Positions 1 through 8,594 of a stretch of 64,000 bases of DNA are shown here, one piece after another. Every line of letters starts with the position of its first letter. Position 1 is the stretch's first letter. This DNA is from Polaribacter vadi (GTDB taxonomy: Bacteria > Bacteroidota > Bacteroidia > Flavobacteriales > Flavobacteriaceae): NCBI RefSeq assembly GCF_018861005.1, contig NZ_JAHKQL010000003.1:62001-126000 (forward strand). The letters are read 5' to 3'. The translations under genes and the position numbers were made by a program. The notes under the pieces are model-generated. The model ran no database searches, was not told where the DNA came from, and worked only from the letters and a program-made list of their open reading frames with translations.

Positions 1-1054
1 GTTTATTTTCTTTTGATTTTTCATCAATATCTTCTAAAACTAAATGAATTGGAGTTGTTATTTCTGATTGATCTTTCTGTATTTTAAATGTCATTTCTTG
101 CGAAGTTGACAAATCTATTTTAGATAAAATTAAAAAGTCTCTATCTTTTAATAATCTATGGGTTTTAGAAAAAACTTGTTTACCAGATTGTGCTGATAAT
201 AAATCGTAAACATCATGCCATTCTGTAAAATTATAATCCTTTAAAAGTTGATATAAATAGGCTTTTGGATTAGAAAGTTTATTAATTTTAGCAATTGTAT
301 ATTTTGTTATTTCTAAAGTTGAAGATGAATCTTTTTTGATAATTTTTGATGAAACATCTTGAATTCTATCTTCAATTATTTGCTGCGATTCTTGTAAGTT
401 TTGTAAAGATTTCGCAAAAGTTTCTAACAAACTCGGATTGATTTCCTTTAAAATAGGTACTACTTGATGCCTAATTTTATTACGTACATATTTGGTTGAT
501 GCATTGCTTGCATCTTCTCTCCAATCAATATTATTGTTTTTGGCATAATTCAGAATTTCATCCCTTGTAAAAGGTAAAAGTGGACGAACAATATTTCCGT
601 TTTTTTTGGGAATTCCAGTAAAACCATCTAAGCCAGAGCCCCTTGTTAAGTTGATGAGAAAAGTTTCTAAATTATCATTTGCATGATGTGCTGTTAAAAT
701 ATAATCGAAATTATGTTTTTCTACTAGTTCTTGAAACCAAGTGTAACGTAATTCTCTTGCTGCAATTTGAGTAGAAAGCTTATTGTTTTTGGCAAAAACA
801 GCAGTGTCAAAATTAATTGTAAAGATTGGTTTGTTGTTTGCTCTGGCAAGTTTTGCTATAAACTCTTCATCTAAATCACTCTCTTTTTCTCTAAGTTTAA
901 AATTACAATGTGCTAAAGAAATGTCTATTTTTAATTGATAAAAAAGATGATGAAGAACAACAGAATCTACACCTCCAGAAATGGCAAGCAATAGTTTTTT
1001 ATCCTTTAAAAAAGGAAAATTATTATTGATATGTTCTTTGAAGTTCTGAAGCAT
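1..1054 (-). CDS. tilS: tRNA(Ile)-lysidine synthase, C-terminus cut by window edge
   Basis: This enzyme makes lysidine at C34 of the tRNA-Ile that reads AUA, using ATP and lysine in the cytoplasm. Translating from the ATG at 1054 gives MLQNFKEHINNNFPFLKDKK, then the PP-loop motif SGGVDS (about residues 25-30), which binds ATP, and later the family signatures LTAHHANDN and RGSGLDG. The frame stays open to base 1, so 351 codons are present. The family is usually about 430-450 aa in flavobacteria, so only the C-terminal tRNA-binding part is missing. It is the last gene of the pabB operon, 31 bases after the lipase gene. An upstream ATG at 1084 is not usable because it reaches a stop after seven codons. 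Confidence 0.93.
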   Translation of the reverse strand, partial: MLQNFKEHINNNFPFLKDKKLLLAISGGVDSVVLHHLFYQLKIDISLAHCNFKLREKESDLDEEFIAKLARANNKPIFTINFDTAVFAKNNKLSTQIAARELRYTWFQELVEKHNFDYILTAHHANDNLETFLINLTRGSGLDGFTGIPKKNGNIVRPLLPFTRDEILNYAKNNNIDWREDASNASTKYVRNKIRHQVVPILKEINPSLLETFAKSLQNLQESQQIIEDRIQDVSSKIIKKDSSSTLEITKYTIAKINKLSNPKAYLYQLLKDYNFTEWHDVYDLLSAQSGKQVFSKTHRLLKDRDFLILSKIDLSTSQEMTFKIQKDQSEITTPIHLVLEDIDEKSKENK

Positions 1055-1085
1055 TTGCGCATCAAAAATACGCAATTCTTGTCAT

Positions 1086-1907
1086 TTAAATTTTAGAATT
1101 CAACCAGTTTACAACATCTTGTAGCATTTCTTCTTTACAAAGATCATTGTGTAACTCATGATAACCACCTTCATATAATTTTAAAGTAGCAAATTCTGAA
1201 TTATTTGCAAATTCTTCTGTGCCTTTATAATCGATAATTTTATCATCTGTTCCATGTAATAAATACATTTGTGTTTGTAGTTTACTCGCATTTTCAATAG
1301 CCCATTTGCCAGTTTCTATAAAGGTTAACGAAAAATTAGGGCTAATTTTATTATGCACTAAAGCATCATTTACATATTTATCAACTTCTGTTTGATCTCT
1401 AGAAATATGAGAAGCATCTAGTTCATTTCCCATAGTTATTGAGGGTGCAATTTTTTGTAAAATTTTTCCAGCTGCTAATTTGATTTTTGGTGGTTGAAAA
1501 GCTAGTTTTAAAAACGGACTAGTTGCAATAACTCCTTTTAATTGATGCTTTTTTCTTAATGTATAATTGATTACTGCATTTCCGCCCATAGAATGTCCGT
1601 ATAAAAAAATGGGTTTGTTTGGGTATAATTCTTTTGCTTTAGCTATGGATTTTGAAATGCTTTCTAAAACCGCTTCAAAATTGGGATTATGGCCTCTTTT
1701 ACCTTCTGTTTTTCCATGACCAAAATGATCAAAAGCAACAACAGCAAAATCATTTTCAGTTAATTTTTTTGCAACATGTTTGTAACGATTAGAATGTTCG
1801 CCCATTCCATGTGCTAAAACTACAACAGCTTTGGTTTCTTTTCCTTGCCAATATCGACCGTAAAATTCAGTGTTATAAATATTAAAATTGAATTCTTTTT
1901 GAGTCAT
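1086..1907 (-). CDS. alpha/beta hydrolase, monoacylglycerol lipase type (S33 / Hydrolase_4)
   Basis: This is a serine hydrolase of 273 aa, full length for the monoglyceride lipase-like family. It has the oxyanion-hole motif HGMGEHSxRY (residues 33-42), the nucleophile elbow GHSMGG with Ser106, the acid in HGTDD (Asp221 or Asp222) and the base in GGYHELHND (His250). The HGMGEH motif is typical of lysophospholipase and monoacylglycerol lipase homologues, so a lipid ester is the likely substrate, but this is inferred from the family. There is no signal peptide, so the protein should be cytoplasmic. It lies inside the pabB-tilS operon, 10 bases after the preceding gene, and has no evident link to folate or tRNA metabolism. 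Confidence 0.88.
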   Translation of the reverse strand: MTQKEFNFNIYNTEFYGRYWQGKETKAVVVLAHGMGEHSNRYKHVAKKLTENDFAVVAFDHFGHGKTEGKRGHNPNFEAVLESISKSIAKAKELYPNKPIFLYGHSMGGNAVINYTLRKKHQLKGVIATSPFLKLAFQPPKIKLAAGKILQKIAPSITMGNELDASHISRDQTEVDKYVNDALVHNKISPNFSLTFIETGKWAIENASKLQTQMYLLHGTDDKIIDYKGTEEFANNSEFATLKLYEGGYHELHNDLCKEEMLQDVVNWLNSKI

Positions 1908-1917
1908 ATTAGTACTA

Positions 1918-2376
1918 TTAATTTGTTGCTTTAATGTCGTCAGAAGTATTTGATTTCTGGTCTTTACCCATAGAAACGAGTTGGTAATTTAAGGAATCTT
2001 TTGATATTTTATAAATAAAATCATTTCCCCAATAATCTTTGGTGATATTTTTATGCAAAGGATTATTTCTAATAATCTTTTTTAATTCTTTAGGATAAAA
2101 GCCAAATTGTTTCTTTTCAGAAGAAAGTAAAGTTTGAATTTTAGCAATTTTAGAACTTGTATTTTCTAAAGGTTTGTTGTTAAAATTGAAATAAGAAATT
2201 AAAGCAAAAATTATTAAAAATATTGGAAAAGAAATTAAAAGTGGCTTGGTCATTGGGTGCCAAACAATACTTTTCGGAAGATTATTTTCTTGTTCGAACT
2301 TTCTTCTTTTCTTATGCTTAATCAAATATTTAACATCTAAATACCATCCTAATATTTCTGCAATTAATTCAGCCAA
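1918..2376 (-). CDS. membrane protein with GspG-like (type II secretion pseudopilin) C-terminal domain
   Basis: This is a 152-aa protein with a basic N-terminal cytoplasmic segment, one membrane helix at about residues 45-63 and an extracytoplasmic C-terminus. The end (DYWGNDFIYK, then YQLVSMGKDQKSNTSDDI) matches the calcium-site loop of type II secretion major pseudopilins (GspG). The N-terminal methylated pilin helix and prepilin cleavage site are absent, so it is not itself a pseudopilin. No other type II secretion gene is near. The start is a TTG one base after the stop of the upstream gene. The next in-frame ATG would remove the N-terminal 41 residues. Its function is unknown. Operon membership is clear from spacings of 1 and 10 bases. 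Confidence 0.7.
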   Translation of the reverse strand: MAELIAEILGWYLDVKYLIKHKKRRKFEQENNLPKSIVWHPMTKPLLISFPIFLIIFALISYFNFNNKPLENTSSKIAKIQTLLSSEKKQFGFYPKELKKIIRNNPLHKNITKDYWGNDFIYKISKDSLNYQLVSMGKDQKSNTSDDIKATN

Positions 2377-2377
2377 T

Positions 2378-2611
2378 TTATCTGTTTTTTAACCAAACAC
2401 GAATTTCCTTTTTTAAAGATTGTTCTGGTTTTGGTAAAGGAATGGTTTTACCAAACTGTTTACTTCTGTTAAATTTACTAAAATTTATTTTTAGTTGTTT
2501 CCATTCTTCAGGATACATTTTTAAAAAACCTGCAAACATATTCATCTCATTAGGTTTGTCTGTTATGGTTTCTAAAATTTTTTGGAATTTTGCTTCTTTA
2601 TTTTGAATCAT
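2378..2611 (-). CDS. small conserved-looking protein of unknown function
   Basis: This is a 77-aa soluble protein, basic (many Lys and Arg) and without cysteines, a signal peptide or membrane helix. I do not recognise a family. It sits 2 bases downstream of pabB and 1 base upstream of the pseudopilin-like gene, so the three are surely co-transcribed and probably translationally coupled. The tight spacing and normal codon use argue that it is a real gene. Confidence 0.65.
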   Translation of the reverse strand: MIQNKEAKFQKILETITDKPNEMNMFAGFLKMYPEEWKQLKINFSKFNRSKQFGKTIPLPKPEQSLKKEIRVWLKNR

Positions 2612-2613
2612 AA

Positions 2614-3915
2614 TTATTTAGAATTCAACAATACATAACGCATTGCTTTAGCTTTTAGTAAACATTCTTCATACTCTTTTTCTGGAACAGATTTGGCTGT
2701 AATTGCACCACCTACAGAATAAGAAATATACTTTTTTTCTTCGTTATACAAAATACTTCTAATTACTACATTAAAATCGAAATCGCCTTCTGGAGTTATG
2801 TAACCAACTGTTCCAGAATACAAACCACGTTTTGTTTCTTCTAGCTTTTCTATGATTTTCATTGCAGCGAATTTTGGAGCGCCAGTCATACTTCCCATAG
2901 GAAAAGTATCTTTTAAAACTGTTACAGGATGTATGTCCTCTTCAATTTCAGCAACTACTGTAGAAATCATTTGATGTACTTGCTTAAAAGAATACACCTT
3001 GCATAACTCCTCTACTTTTACGCTTCCTTTTTTTGCAGATTTAGATAAATCGTTTCTCACCAAATCTACAATCATTACATTTTCTGAACGCTCTTTAATA
3101 TCTCTAGATAAATCTGATGCAATTTTATCATCATCAATTTTACTTCTTAAACGCTTTGCAGTACCTTTTATTGGTTGAGAAATTATTTTATTACCTTCTT
3201 TTTTAATATACCTTTCTGGTGATGCAGATAATAAATATTGATGTTCCATTTTTAGAAAAACAGCAAAAGGAGGCTCAGAAATTTTATTTAAATCTTTGTA
3301 AACTTCAATAGGGTTTATGGTCGAATTTTCAGCATAAAATTCTTGGCAAAAGTTGGCTTCATAAAGATCACCGATTTTAATATGCTCTAAAAGTTTATTT
3401 ACTTTTTGATGGTATTCGTCCTTATGAATTCTGAGTTTGATTTTGATGTCATTTTCAGATTTTTGAGTTGTTATTTTTTTGATTTTTTGGATTGCTACAT
3501 AGTCACTTTCCATTTCATCATCAACCATTCTTAAATAATGGAATTCAACCTTATTTCCTTTGATAAAAAACAACTTTTGAGGCTGAAAAAAATACAAATC
3601 AGCAAAATCTAAACCATCAAAATTATTTGAGTTTAAATTTTCTACATCATTCTTAACATCATAAGAAATATAACCGAAAATATAGTCTTTAGTTGTGGTT
3701 TGATATTCTTCTAATTTATCAAAAGCATTAAAATAATCAGTTTTAATTGAAGTAAATTCTTCAACAGCCAAAGCACAATCAAAACTAGAATATTGTTGTT
3801 TGTAATTGTTAGAATCTAACCAAATTGCAGTTTCAAATTGTTGTGCCCACAACAAAATTTGTTCTTTAAAATTCTTAAGATTATCAACAGTAAAAGATTG
3901 TATGGTTCTCTGCAT
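2614..3915 (-). CDS. pabB: aminodeoxychorismate synthase component I (PabB)
   Basis: This enzyme converts chorismate and ammonia to 4-amino-4-deoxychorismate, the p-aminobenzoate branch of folate synthesis. The 433-aa chorismate-binding domain carries QPIKGTAKR with Lys250. PabB uses this Lys as its nucleophile, whereas anthranilate synthase (TrpE) has Ala there. The C-terminal half holds the signatures ERSENVMIVDLVRND, PMGSMTGAPK and SGTVGY. The N-terminus is shorter and more diverged than in E. coli PabB. No glutaminase subunit (PabA) or lyase (PabC) gene is adjacent. It is the first gene of a five-gene operon. Its promoter lies immediately upstream and leaves almost no 5' leader before the ATG at 3915. 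Confidence 0.93.
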   Translation of the reverse strand: MQRTIQSFTVDNLKNFKEQILLWAQQFETAIWLDSNNYKQQYSSFDCALAVEEFTSIKTDYFNAFDKLEEYQTTTKDYIFGYISYDVKNDVENLNSNNFDGLDFADLYFFQPQKLFFIKGNKVEFHYLRMVDDEMESDYVAIQKIKKITTQKSENDIKIKLRIHKDEYHQKVNKLLEHIKIGDLYEANFCQEFYAENSTINPIEVYKDLNKISEPPFAVFLKMEHQYLLSASPERYIKKEGNKIISQPIKGTAKRLRSKIDDDKIASDLSRDIKERSENVMIVDLVRNDLSKSAKKGSVKVEELCKVYSFKQVHQMISTVVAEIEEDIHPVTVLKDTFPMGSMTGAPKFAAMKIIEKLEETKRGLYSGTVGYITPEGDFDFNVVIRSILYNEEKKYISYSVGGAITAKSVPEKEYEECLLKAKAMRYVLLNSK

Positions 3916-3922
3916 ATTTTTG

Positions 3923-3950
3923 CAAAAATACTCGAAAGTTTTGGAAACAA
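3923..3950 (-). promoter_or_regulatory. Bacteroidota-type promoter of the pabB operon
   Basis: On the minus strand a TTTG-type -33 element (within TTTTTTTG, ending at 3948) is followed by 17 bases and the -7 element TATTTTTG (3930 to 3923), a full match to TAnnTTTG. Transcription would start about 1-3 bases before the pabB ATG at 3915, giving a nearly leaderless mRNA. The -33 element overlaps the T-tract of the lpdA terminator. Confidence 0.65.
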
Positions 3951-3976
3951 AAAAACCTCACTTAATAGTGAGGTTT
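3948..3976 (-). terminator. Rho-independent terminator of lpdA
   Basis: A perfect 9-bp stem (AAACCTCAC, 3953-3961, with GTGAGGTTT, 3968-3976) has a 6-base loop and, on the minus strand, a run of Ts. It begins 19 bases after the lpdA stop codon. Confidence 0.85.
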
Positions 3977-3994
3977 CTATATAAAATTTAAATT

Positions 3995-5395
3995 TTAAGC
4001 ATTTAATGGTTTACCATCCCAAGCCGCTTTTGCAGCTTCTTTTACAGCCTCTGAATAGGTTGGGTGTCCATGACAAATTCTAGCTAAATCTTCTGCAGAC
4101 GCTCTATATTCCATTGCAACAGCAGCTTCCATAATTAAATCTGCAACTCTTGCACCTACCATATGAACTCCTAAAATTTCATCAGTGTTTTTATCTGCTA
4201 AAACTTTTACAAAACCATCAATATCTCCACTTGCTCTAGATCTACCTAAGGCTCTCATAGAAAATTTACCAGATTTATAATCGATTTTTGCATCTTTTAA
4301 TTCTTGTTCAGTTTTACCAACTGCAGCAACTTCTGGCCAAGTGTACACAATACCAGGAATTAAATTATAATCTATATGTGGTTTTTCGCCAGCTAAATAT
4401 TCTGCAACAACAACACCTTCTTCTTCTGCTTTGTGAGCTAGCATTGCACCTTTTACAACATCACCAATTGCATAAATATTAGAAATATTAGTTTGTAAAT
4501 GATCATTTACATCAACTTGACCTCTTTCATTAACTTTTACGCCAGCTTTTTCTAAACCTAAACCTTCTGTATAAGCTTTTCTACCAACAGCAACTAAACA
4601 ATAGTCACCAGTAAAAGTTACTTCTTCACCTTTTTTGTTATTTGCTTTTACAATAACTTCATCACCATTTCTTTCAACAGAAGTTACACCTGTACTTACG
4701 TTAAATTTCATACCTTGTTTCTTTAAAACTTTGGTAAGTTCTTTAGAAACATCAGCATCCATAGTAGGTGTAATTTTTGGAGCATATTCAATTACAGTAA
4801 CATCTGCACCTAATCTTTTATAAACAGAACCTAACTCTAAGCCAATAACTCCACCACCAATTACTAATAAATGTTTTGGTACTTCTTTTAATTTTAAAGC
4901 TTCTGTAGAAGTAATTACTCTTTCTTTATCTAAACTGATAAATGGTAAAGTAGATGGTTTAGAACCAGTTGCAATGATGGTATTTGTACCTTCAATCACT
5001 TCTGATGAACCATCACTTTTAGTAATTTTTATATGAGTAGCATCTTCGAAAGAACCTAAACCTTCGTAAACATCGATGTTATTTTTATCCATAAGATATT
5101 TAATACCACCAGTTGTAGTTGTAACAACGTTTTCTTTTCTTGCTACCATTTTAGAAAAATCAAAAGAAGGTTTTTCTACAGAAATTCCATGTTCTTCAAA
5201 ATGATGTACAGCATCATAATAATGGTGAGAAGAATCTAATAACGCTTTAGAAGGAATACACCCAACATTTAAACAAGTACCTCCTAATGTGCTATATTTT
5301 TCTATAATAGCTACTTTTTTTCCTAATTGTGATGCTCTAACTGCAGATATATATCCTCCAGGACCAGAACCAATAACAATAATATCGTATTTCAT
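3995..5395 (-). CDS. lpdA: dihydrolipoyl dehydrogenase (E3)
   Basis: This is the FAD- and NAD-dependent E3 component shared by the 2-oxoacid dehydrogenase complexes and the glycine cleavage system. It reoxidises dihydrolipoamide. It has 466 aa, the normal length. The FAD-binding GSGPGG is at residues 9-14, the redox disulfide at Cys41/Cys46 in GGTCLNVGCIPSK, the NAD-binding GGGVIGLELG near 180, and the catalytic dyad His444/Glu449 in HGHPTYSE near the C-terminus. It is monocistronic: a terminator follows, and the upstream gene is divergent. The E1 and E2 genes are not in the window, so the partner complex cannot be named. Confidence 0.97.
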   Translation of the reverse strand: MKYDIIVIGSGPGGYISAVRASQLGKKVAIIEKYSTLGGTCLNVGCIPSKALLDSSHHYYDAVHHFEEHGISVEKPSFDFSKMVARKENVVTTTTGGIKYLMDKNNIDVYEGLGSFEDATHIKITKSDGSSEVIEGTNTIIATGSKPSTLPFISLDKERVITSTEALKLKEVPKHLLVIGGGVIGLELGSVYKRLGADVTVIEYAPKITPTMDADVSKELTKVLKKQGMKFNVSTGVTSVERNGDEVIVKANNKKGEEVTFTGDYCLVAVGRKAYTEGLGLEKAGVKVNERGQVDVNDHLQTNISNIYAIGDVVKGAMLAHKAEEEGVVVAEYLAGEKPHIDYNLIPGIVYTWPEVAAVGKTEQELKDAKIDYKSGKFSMRALGRSRASGDIDGFVKVLADKNTDEILGVHMVGARVADLIMEAAVAMEYRASAEDLARICHGHPTYSEAVKEAAKAAWDGKPLNA

Positions 5396-5452
5396 TGTTG
5401 ATTTTTTTTATGTATTCTATAACCTAATAGGTTGTTTTTTAATAATAGTAGA

Positions 5453-5460
5453 CAAAAATA
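5453..5460 (-). promoter_or_regulatory. -7 element of the lpdA promoter
   Basis: On the minus strand TATTTTTG fits TAnnTTTG, 57 bases upstream of the lpdA ATG. No convincing -33 TTTG is seen at the usual distance, so this rests on one element. Confidence 0.4.
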
Positions 5461-5529
5461 CGGATATTTTTACAGAATAAAGTTAGAATTTAGTAGTTTT
5501 ACTGAGTAATATATTTAAAGTAATTTCAG

Positions 5530-6003
5530 ATGAAAATCATAAAAAAAATAATGTTAGTGCTTTTGTTAATTTTTATTGTAGCTCAATTTTTTGGGCCAGA
5601 AAAAAATGAAGGAAACATAGATACTGTAAATGCATTTATTGCAGAAACAAACCCACCAGAAAAGGTGTTAGATATTTTAAAAACAAGTTGTTTCGATTGC
5701 CATTCTGCAAAAACAAGTTACCCTTGGTACAATAATATTACACCTGTTAACTATTGGTTAGCAGATCACGTAAATGATGGTAAAAAACATTTAGATTTTT
5801 CGAAATGGAATACTTATTCTTTAAAGAAAAAAGAACATAAAATGGATGAATTGTATGAAGAGGTTGAGAAAGGTGAAATGCCTTTAGATTCTTATACTTG
5901 GACGCATTCAGAGGCGAATTTAACTCAAGAACAAATTAATGCAATTGTAACTTGGGGTAAAAAAGTACAGGCAGATTACAAGCAACAAATGACTGCAGAA
6001 TAA
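5530..6003 (+). CDS. membrane-anchored haem-binding domain protein
   Basis: This is a 157-aa protein with an N-terminal signal anchor (residues 5-20) and one c-type haem motif, CFDCH (Cys54, Cys57, His58). The context TSCFDCHSAKTSYPWYN and the following NYWLADHVNDGKKHLDFS are typical of the Bacteroidota haem-binding domain (Pfam Haem_bd). It should be held on the periplasmic side with covalently bound haem, probably as an electron carrier or sensor. The redox partner is not evident. Its stop codon directly abuts the TTG start of the next gene, so the two are likely coupled, although their functions look unrelated. Confidence 0.85.
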   Translation: MKIIKKIMLVLLLIFIVAQFFGPEKNEGNIDTVNAFIAETNPPEKVLDILKTSCFDCHSAKTSYPWYNNITPVNYWLADHVNDGKKHLDFSKWNTYSLKKKEHKMDELYEEVEKGEMPLDSYTWTHSEANLTQEQINAIVTWGKKVQADYKQQMTAE

Positions 6004-7242
6004 TTGAAAAAACAATCTATTTTAATTATAGGTGCAGTTTGGGTAGAGCCCAATTCTTCTGCTGCAGGTAGTAGAATGTTGCAATTGATAGATTTGTTTT
6101 TAAAACAGAATTTTATAATCACTTTTGCTTCTACTGCTCAAAAAAGTAAAAATGCTTTTAACCTAGAATCTTTAGGAATTACAACAGTGGCTATTGAGCT
6201 GAATTCATCTTCTTTTGATGATTTTATTCAAAAGTTAAAACCAGATATTGTTGTTTTTGATCGATTTATGACAGAAGAACAATTTGGTTGGCGAGTTGCA
6301 GAAAATTGCCCAAATGCTCTACGAATTTTAGATACAGAGGATTTACATTTTTTACGAAAAGTAAGGTATCAACAACTAAAAAAAGGAGAGAAATTTACAA
6401 ACGAAGCTTTGTTGAGATCTGATGATACCAAAAGAGAAATAGCTTCTATTTTAAGATGTGATTTGTCTATAATTATATCTACTTATGAAATGGATTTGCT
6501 AAAATCTGTTTTTAAGATTGATGAAAACCTACTTTATTATTTACCTTTTTTATTAGATAAGATTGATGAACATCACACTAAAAAATGGAAATCATTTGAG
6601 GAAAGAGAACATTTTGTATTTATTGGGAACTTTTTTCACAAACCAAATATTGATGCTGTACTCACTTTAAAAAATGAAATTTGGAGCAAAATTAGAAAAC
6701 GACTCCCTGAAGTTGAAATTCATATTTATGGCGCATATATAAATCAACAAATAAAAGAGTTACATAATTCTAGAGAGGGGTTTATTGTAAAAGGGTATGC
6801 AGAAAATGCCCAAGAAATTGTAAAAAATGCAAGAGTAGTTTTGGCCCCTTTACGTTTTGGAGCTGGAATAAAAGGCAAATTAACAGAAGCTATGATTTGC
6901 GGAACACCAAGTGTTACAAGCTTAATTGGAGTTGAAGGAATGACTAATGAATTGCATTGGAGTGGGTTTGTTGAAGATGATTTTACTGTATTTTCTAAAA
7001 TGGCAGTAATATTATATGTAGAAAAAAATACTTGGAAAATGGCGCAAAGTAATGGAGTTAAAATTATCAATGCTACATACAATAAACAGAAAATAGGGAA
7101 ACCTTTTTTAAATAAAATTGATGTAATTAAACAAAATTTAGAACAACATAGAACTCATAATTTTTTAGGAAGTTTGTTGCAACACCAAACGTTACAAGCA
7201 ACAAAGTTTATGAGTAAATGGATAGAGGCTAAAAATAAGTAA
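6004..7242 (+). CDS. glycosyltransferase, GT4-like (Glyco_trans_1_4 domain)
   Basis: This is a 412-aa protein. The C-terminal nucleotide-sugar-binding half runs from FIGNFFHKPN (about 206-215) to the APLRFGAGIKGKLTEAMICG block (281-300), where Glu295 is the conserved donor-contacting residue of retaining GT-B enzymes. The N-terminal acceptor domain is diverged. No signal peptide is present, so it is cytoplasmic or peripheral. The start is TTG at 6004, directly after the TAA of the upstream gene. The next ATG is at residue 25 and would remove a beta strand. The sugar and acceptor cannot be told from sequence. No polysaccharide cluster is adjacent. Confidence 0.85.
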   Translation: MKKQSILIIGAVWVEPNSSAAGSRMLQLIDLFLKQNFIITFASTAQKSKNAFNLESLGITTVAIELNSSSFDDFIQKLKPDIVVFDRFMTEEQFGWRVAENCPNALRILDTEDLHFLRKVRYQQLKKGEKFTNEALLRSDDTKREIASILRCDLSIIISTYEMDLLKSVFKIDENLLYYLPFLLDKIDEHHTKKWKSFEEREHFVFIGNFFHKPNIDAVLTLKNEIWSKIRKRLPEVEIHIYGAYINQQIKELHNSREGFIVKGYAENAQEIVKNARVVLAPLRFGAGIKGKLTEAMICGTPSVTSLIGVEGMTNELHWSGFVEDDFTVFSKMAVILYVEKNTWKMAQSNGVKIINATYNKQKIGKPFLNKIDVIKQNLEQHRTHNFLGSLLQHQTLQATKFMSKWIEAKNK

Positions 7243-7308
7243 GCAGTTTTTTAGTATTCAGTTTGCAGTCACCATTTTCAGTAAAAAACTCACAGAATTA
7301 CTGCTTAC
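7239..7308. repeat. nested inverted repeat across two convergent stop codons
   Basis: GTAAGCAGT (7239-7247) pairs with ACTGCTTAC (7300-7308), and AGTTTTTTA (7245-7253) pairs with TAAAAAACT (7282-7290). The outer arms include the stop codons of both converging genes. It may act as a weak bidirectional terminator, but a clean T-tract is missing. Confidence 0.45.
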
Positions 7309-8534
7309 TGAGAGCTGCCAACTGGCACATAATCTAAAGGTAAATAGGTTGCAACTTTTTCGTAAAAAGACCAATAGCCTTCATAAAACACATCTAAAGG
7401 ATAAATTAACAATCCGTTTTTATCTACAATAACTCCTTTTTTCTGAGGAATTAAACTTGATGTTTGTGGTAAAGGTTCTCTTTTTTTACTGAATGTGTTT
7501 CTTGTAATATATGCTAATTCTTCTTTCTCTTTAGTGTAAACGATACTTAGATTATCATCAAAAGTTAGATAAACCAAACCATTTTTTTGAGTAATTATTT
7601 CTTTTTGAGATAGTTTCGATTTGTACAAATAATCTTTAAATTTTACCAAACGAGATTTTTTAAGTACTACTAAAGCAGAGTCTGTTGCGTTTTTTGGTAC
7701 ATCAATTTCTTTATTAAAGTTGATGCCTAAACCTTTACTAAGTTTTATGAGTTCTCTGGCTTTTTTAATTTCTTTTTCAGAAGGTCTTTCTGGATTTGGC
7801 ACTCTCTTAAATTGGTTAACAATAAAGCCTTGCTCAGTAAAAGTATTGTTTAAAACAGATTTAAAAAAGTGAACTGTAGAGCCACTGTAAGCTTTTTTTC
7901 TGTTTTTTTTCCATCTTTTTTGTTTCGCTTTTCCGCCTTTTAATTCTTTGTATCTAGAGTAACCTAAATAATGAACATAGTTTCTGTTTCTTACAAATTC
8001 TTCTAGTTCATAAATAATCAAATAGCCCAACGCTTTATGTTTTAATTGCAGAGGTTTTCTGGCAAAAGCAGTAAGAATATTCTCTCTAGCATTGTAATTA
8101 AAATGCAAAACTTCAGGATTTAAAAGTTTACATTCTTTAGCTAATTCTGTTATGCCTATAAACTCTTTTTTAAAAAGTTCTAGATTATATTTCCACTCTT
8201 CATCATACACTGTTTTTTGAATAATAATTTCATCCAAAACGTTTTCATCATCCTCAAGAACAAAAAACAAAGGTTTAGAGTATGTAGAAGTATTTAGAGT
8301 ATAATTAATTTTTTTAAATCCAAGATAAGATACAATAAGTTCGAATTTACCTTCTTTAACAGTTAAGTTAAATTGCCCATTGGCATTTGTTGTAGTGCCA
8401 AGCATGGTGTTATTTAGGTAAATGGCAACATTTTCTAAAGGTGTTTTTTGATGATATACAGTACCTTTAATTTCTATTTGCGAAAATGATGATATTGTAA
8501 AGAAAGCCCATAAAATAAAAAAATTGTTCCTCAT
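7305..8534 (-). CDS. secreted carboxypeptidase-regulatory-like domain protein
   Basis: Starting at the ATG at 8534 gives a clean signal peptide (MRNNFFILWAFFTISSFSQ). A longer frame begins at 8561 but puts nine charged residues before it. The mature protein opens with a CarboxypepD_reg-like beta-sandwich (IEIKGTVYHQKTPLENVAIY, then TTTNANGQFNL and VSYLGFKK), the transthyretin-like fold found in many Bacteroidota surface proteins. About 300 residues of lysine-rich sequence follow that I cannot assign. It lacks a TonB plug and barrel, so it is not a SusC homologue. Its location is probably periplasmic or on the outer membrane. It lies 60 bases downstream of the M3 peptidase gene. Confidence 0.8.
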   Translation of the reverse strand: MRNNFFILWAFFTISSFSQIEIKGTVYHQKTPLENVAIYLNNTMLGTTTNANGQFNLTVKEGKFELIVSYLGFKKINYTLNTSTYSKPLFFVLEDDENVLDEIIIQKTVYDEEWKYNLELFKKEFIGITELAKECKLLNPEVLHFNYNARENILTAFARKPLQLKHKALGYLIIYELEEFVRNRNYVHYLGYSRYKELKGGKAKQKRWKKNRKKAYSGSTVHFFKSVLNNTFTEQGFIVNQFKRVPNPERPSEKEIKKARELIKLSKGLGINFNKEIDVPKNATDSALVVLKKSRLVKFKDYLYKSKLSQKEIITQKNGLVYLTFDDNLSIVYTKEKEELAYITRNTFSKKREPLPQTSSLIPQKKGVIVDKNGLLIYPLDVFYEGYWSFYEKVATYLPLDYVPVGSSQ

Positions 8535-8594
8535 TCTATTTTTATAACGAACAAGAAACAATTTTATAACAATTCTTTTGGTTTATTTTTAAGC

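Noticed and set aside
6744..7082. 112-codon open frame antisense to the glycosyltransferase
   Set aside because: It lies wholly inside a clear glycosyltransferase gene on the opposite strand. Its translation shows no domain pattern and reflects the AT-rich codon use of the real gene.
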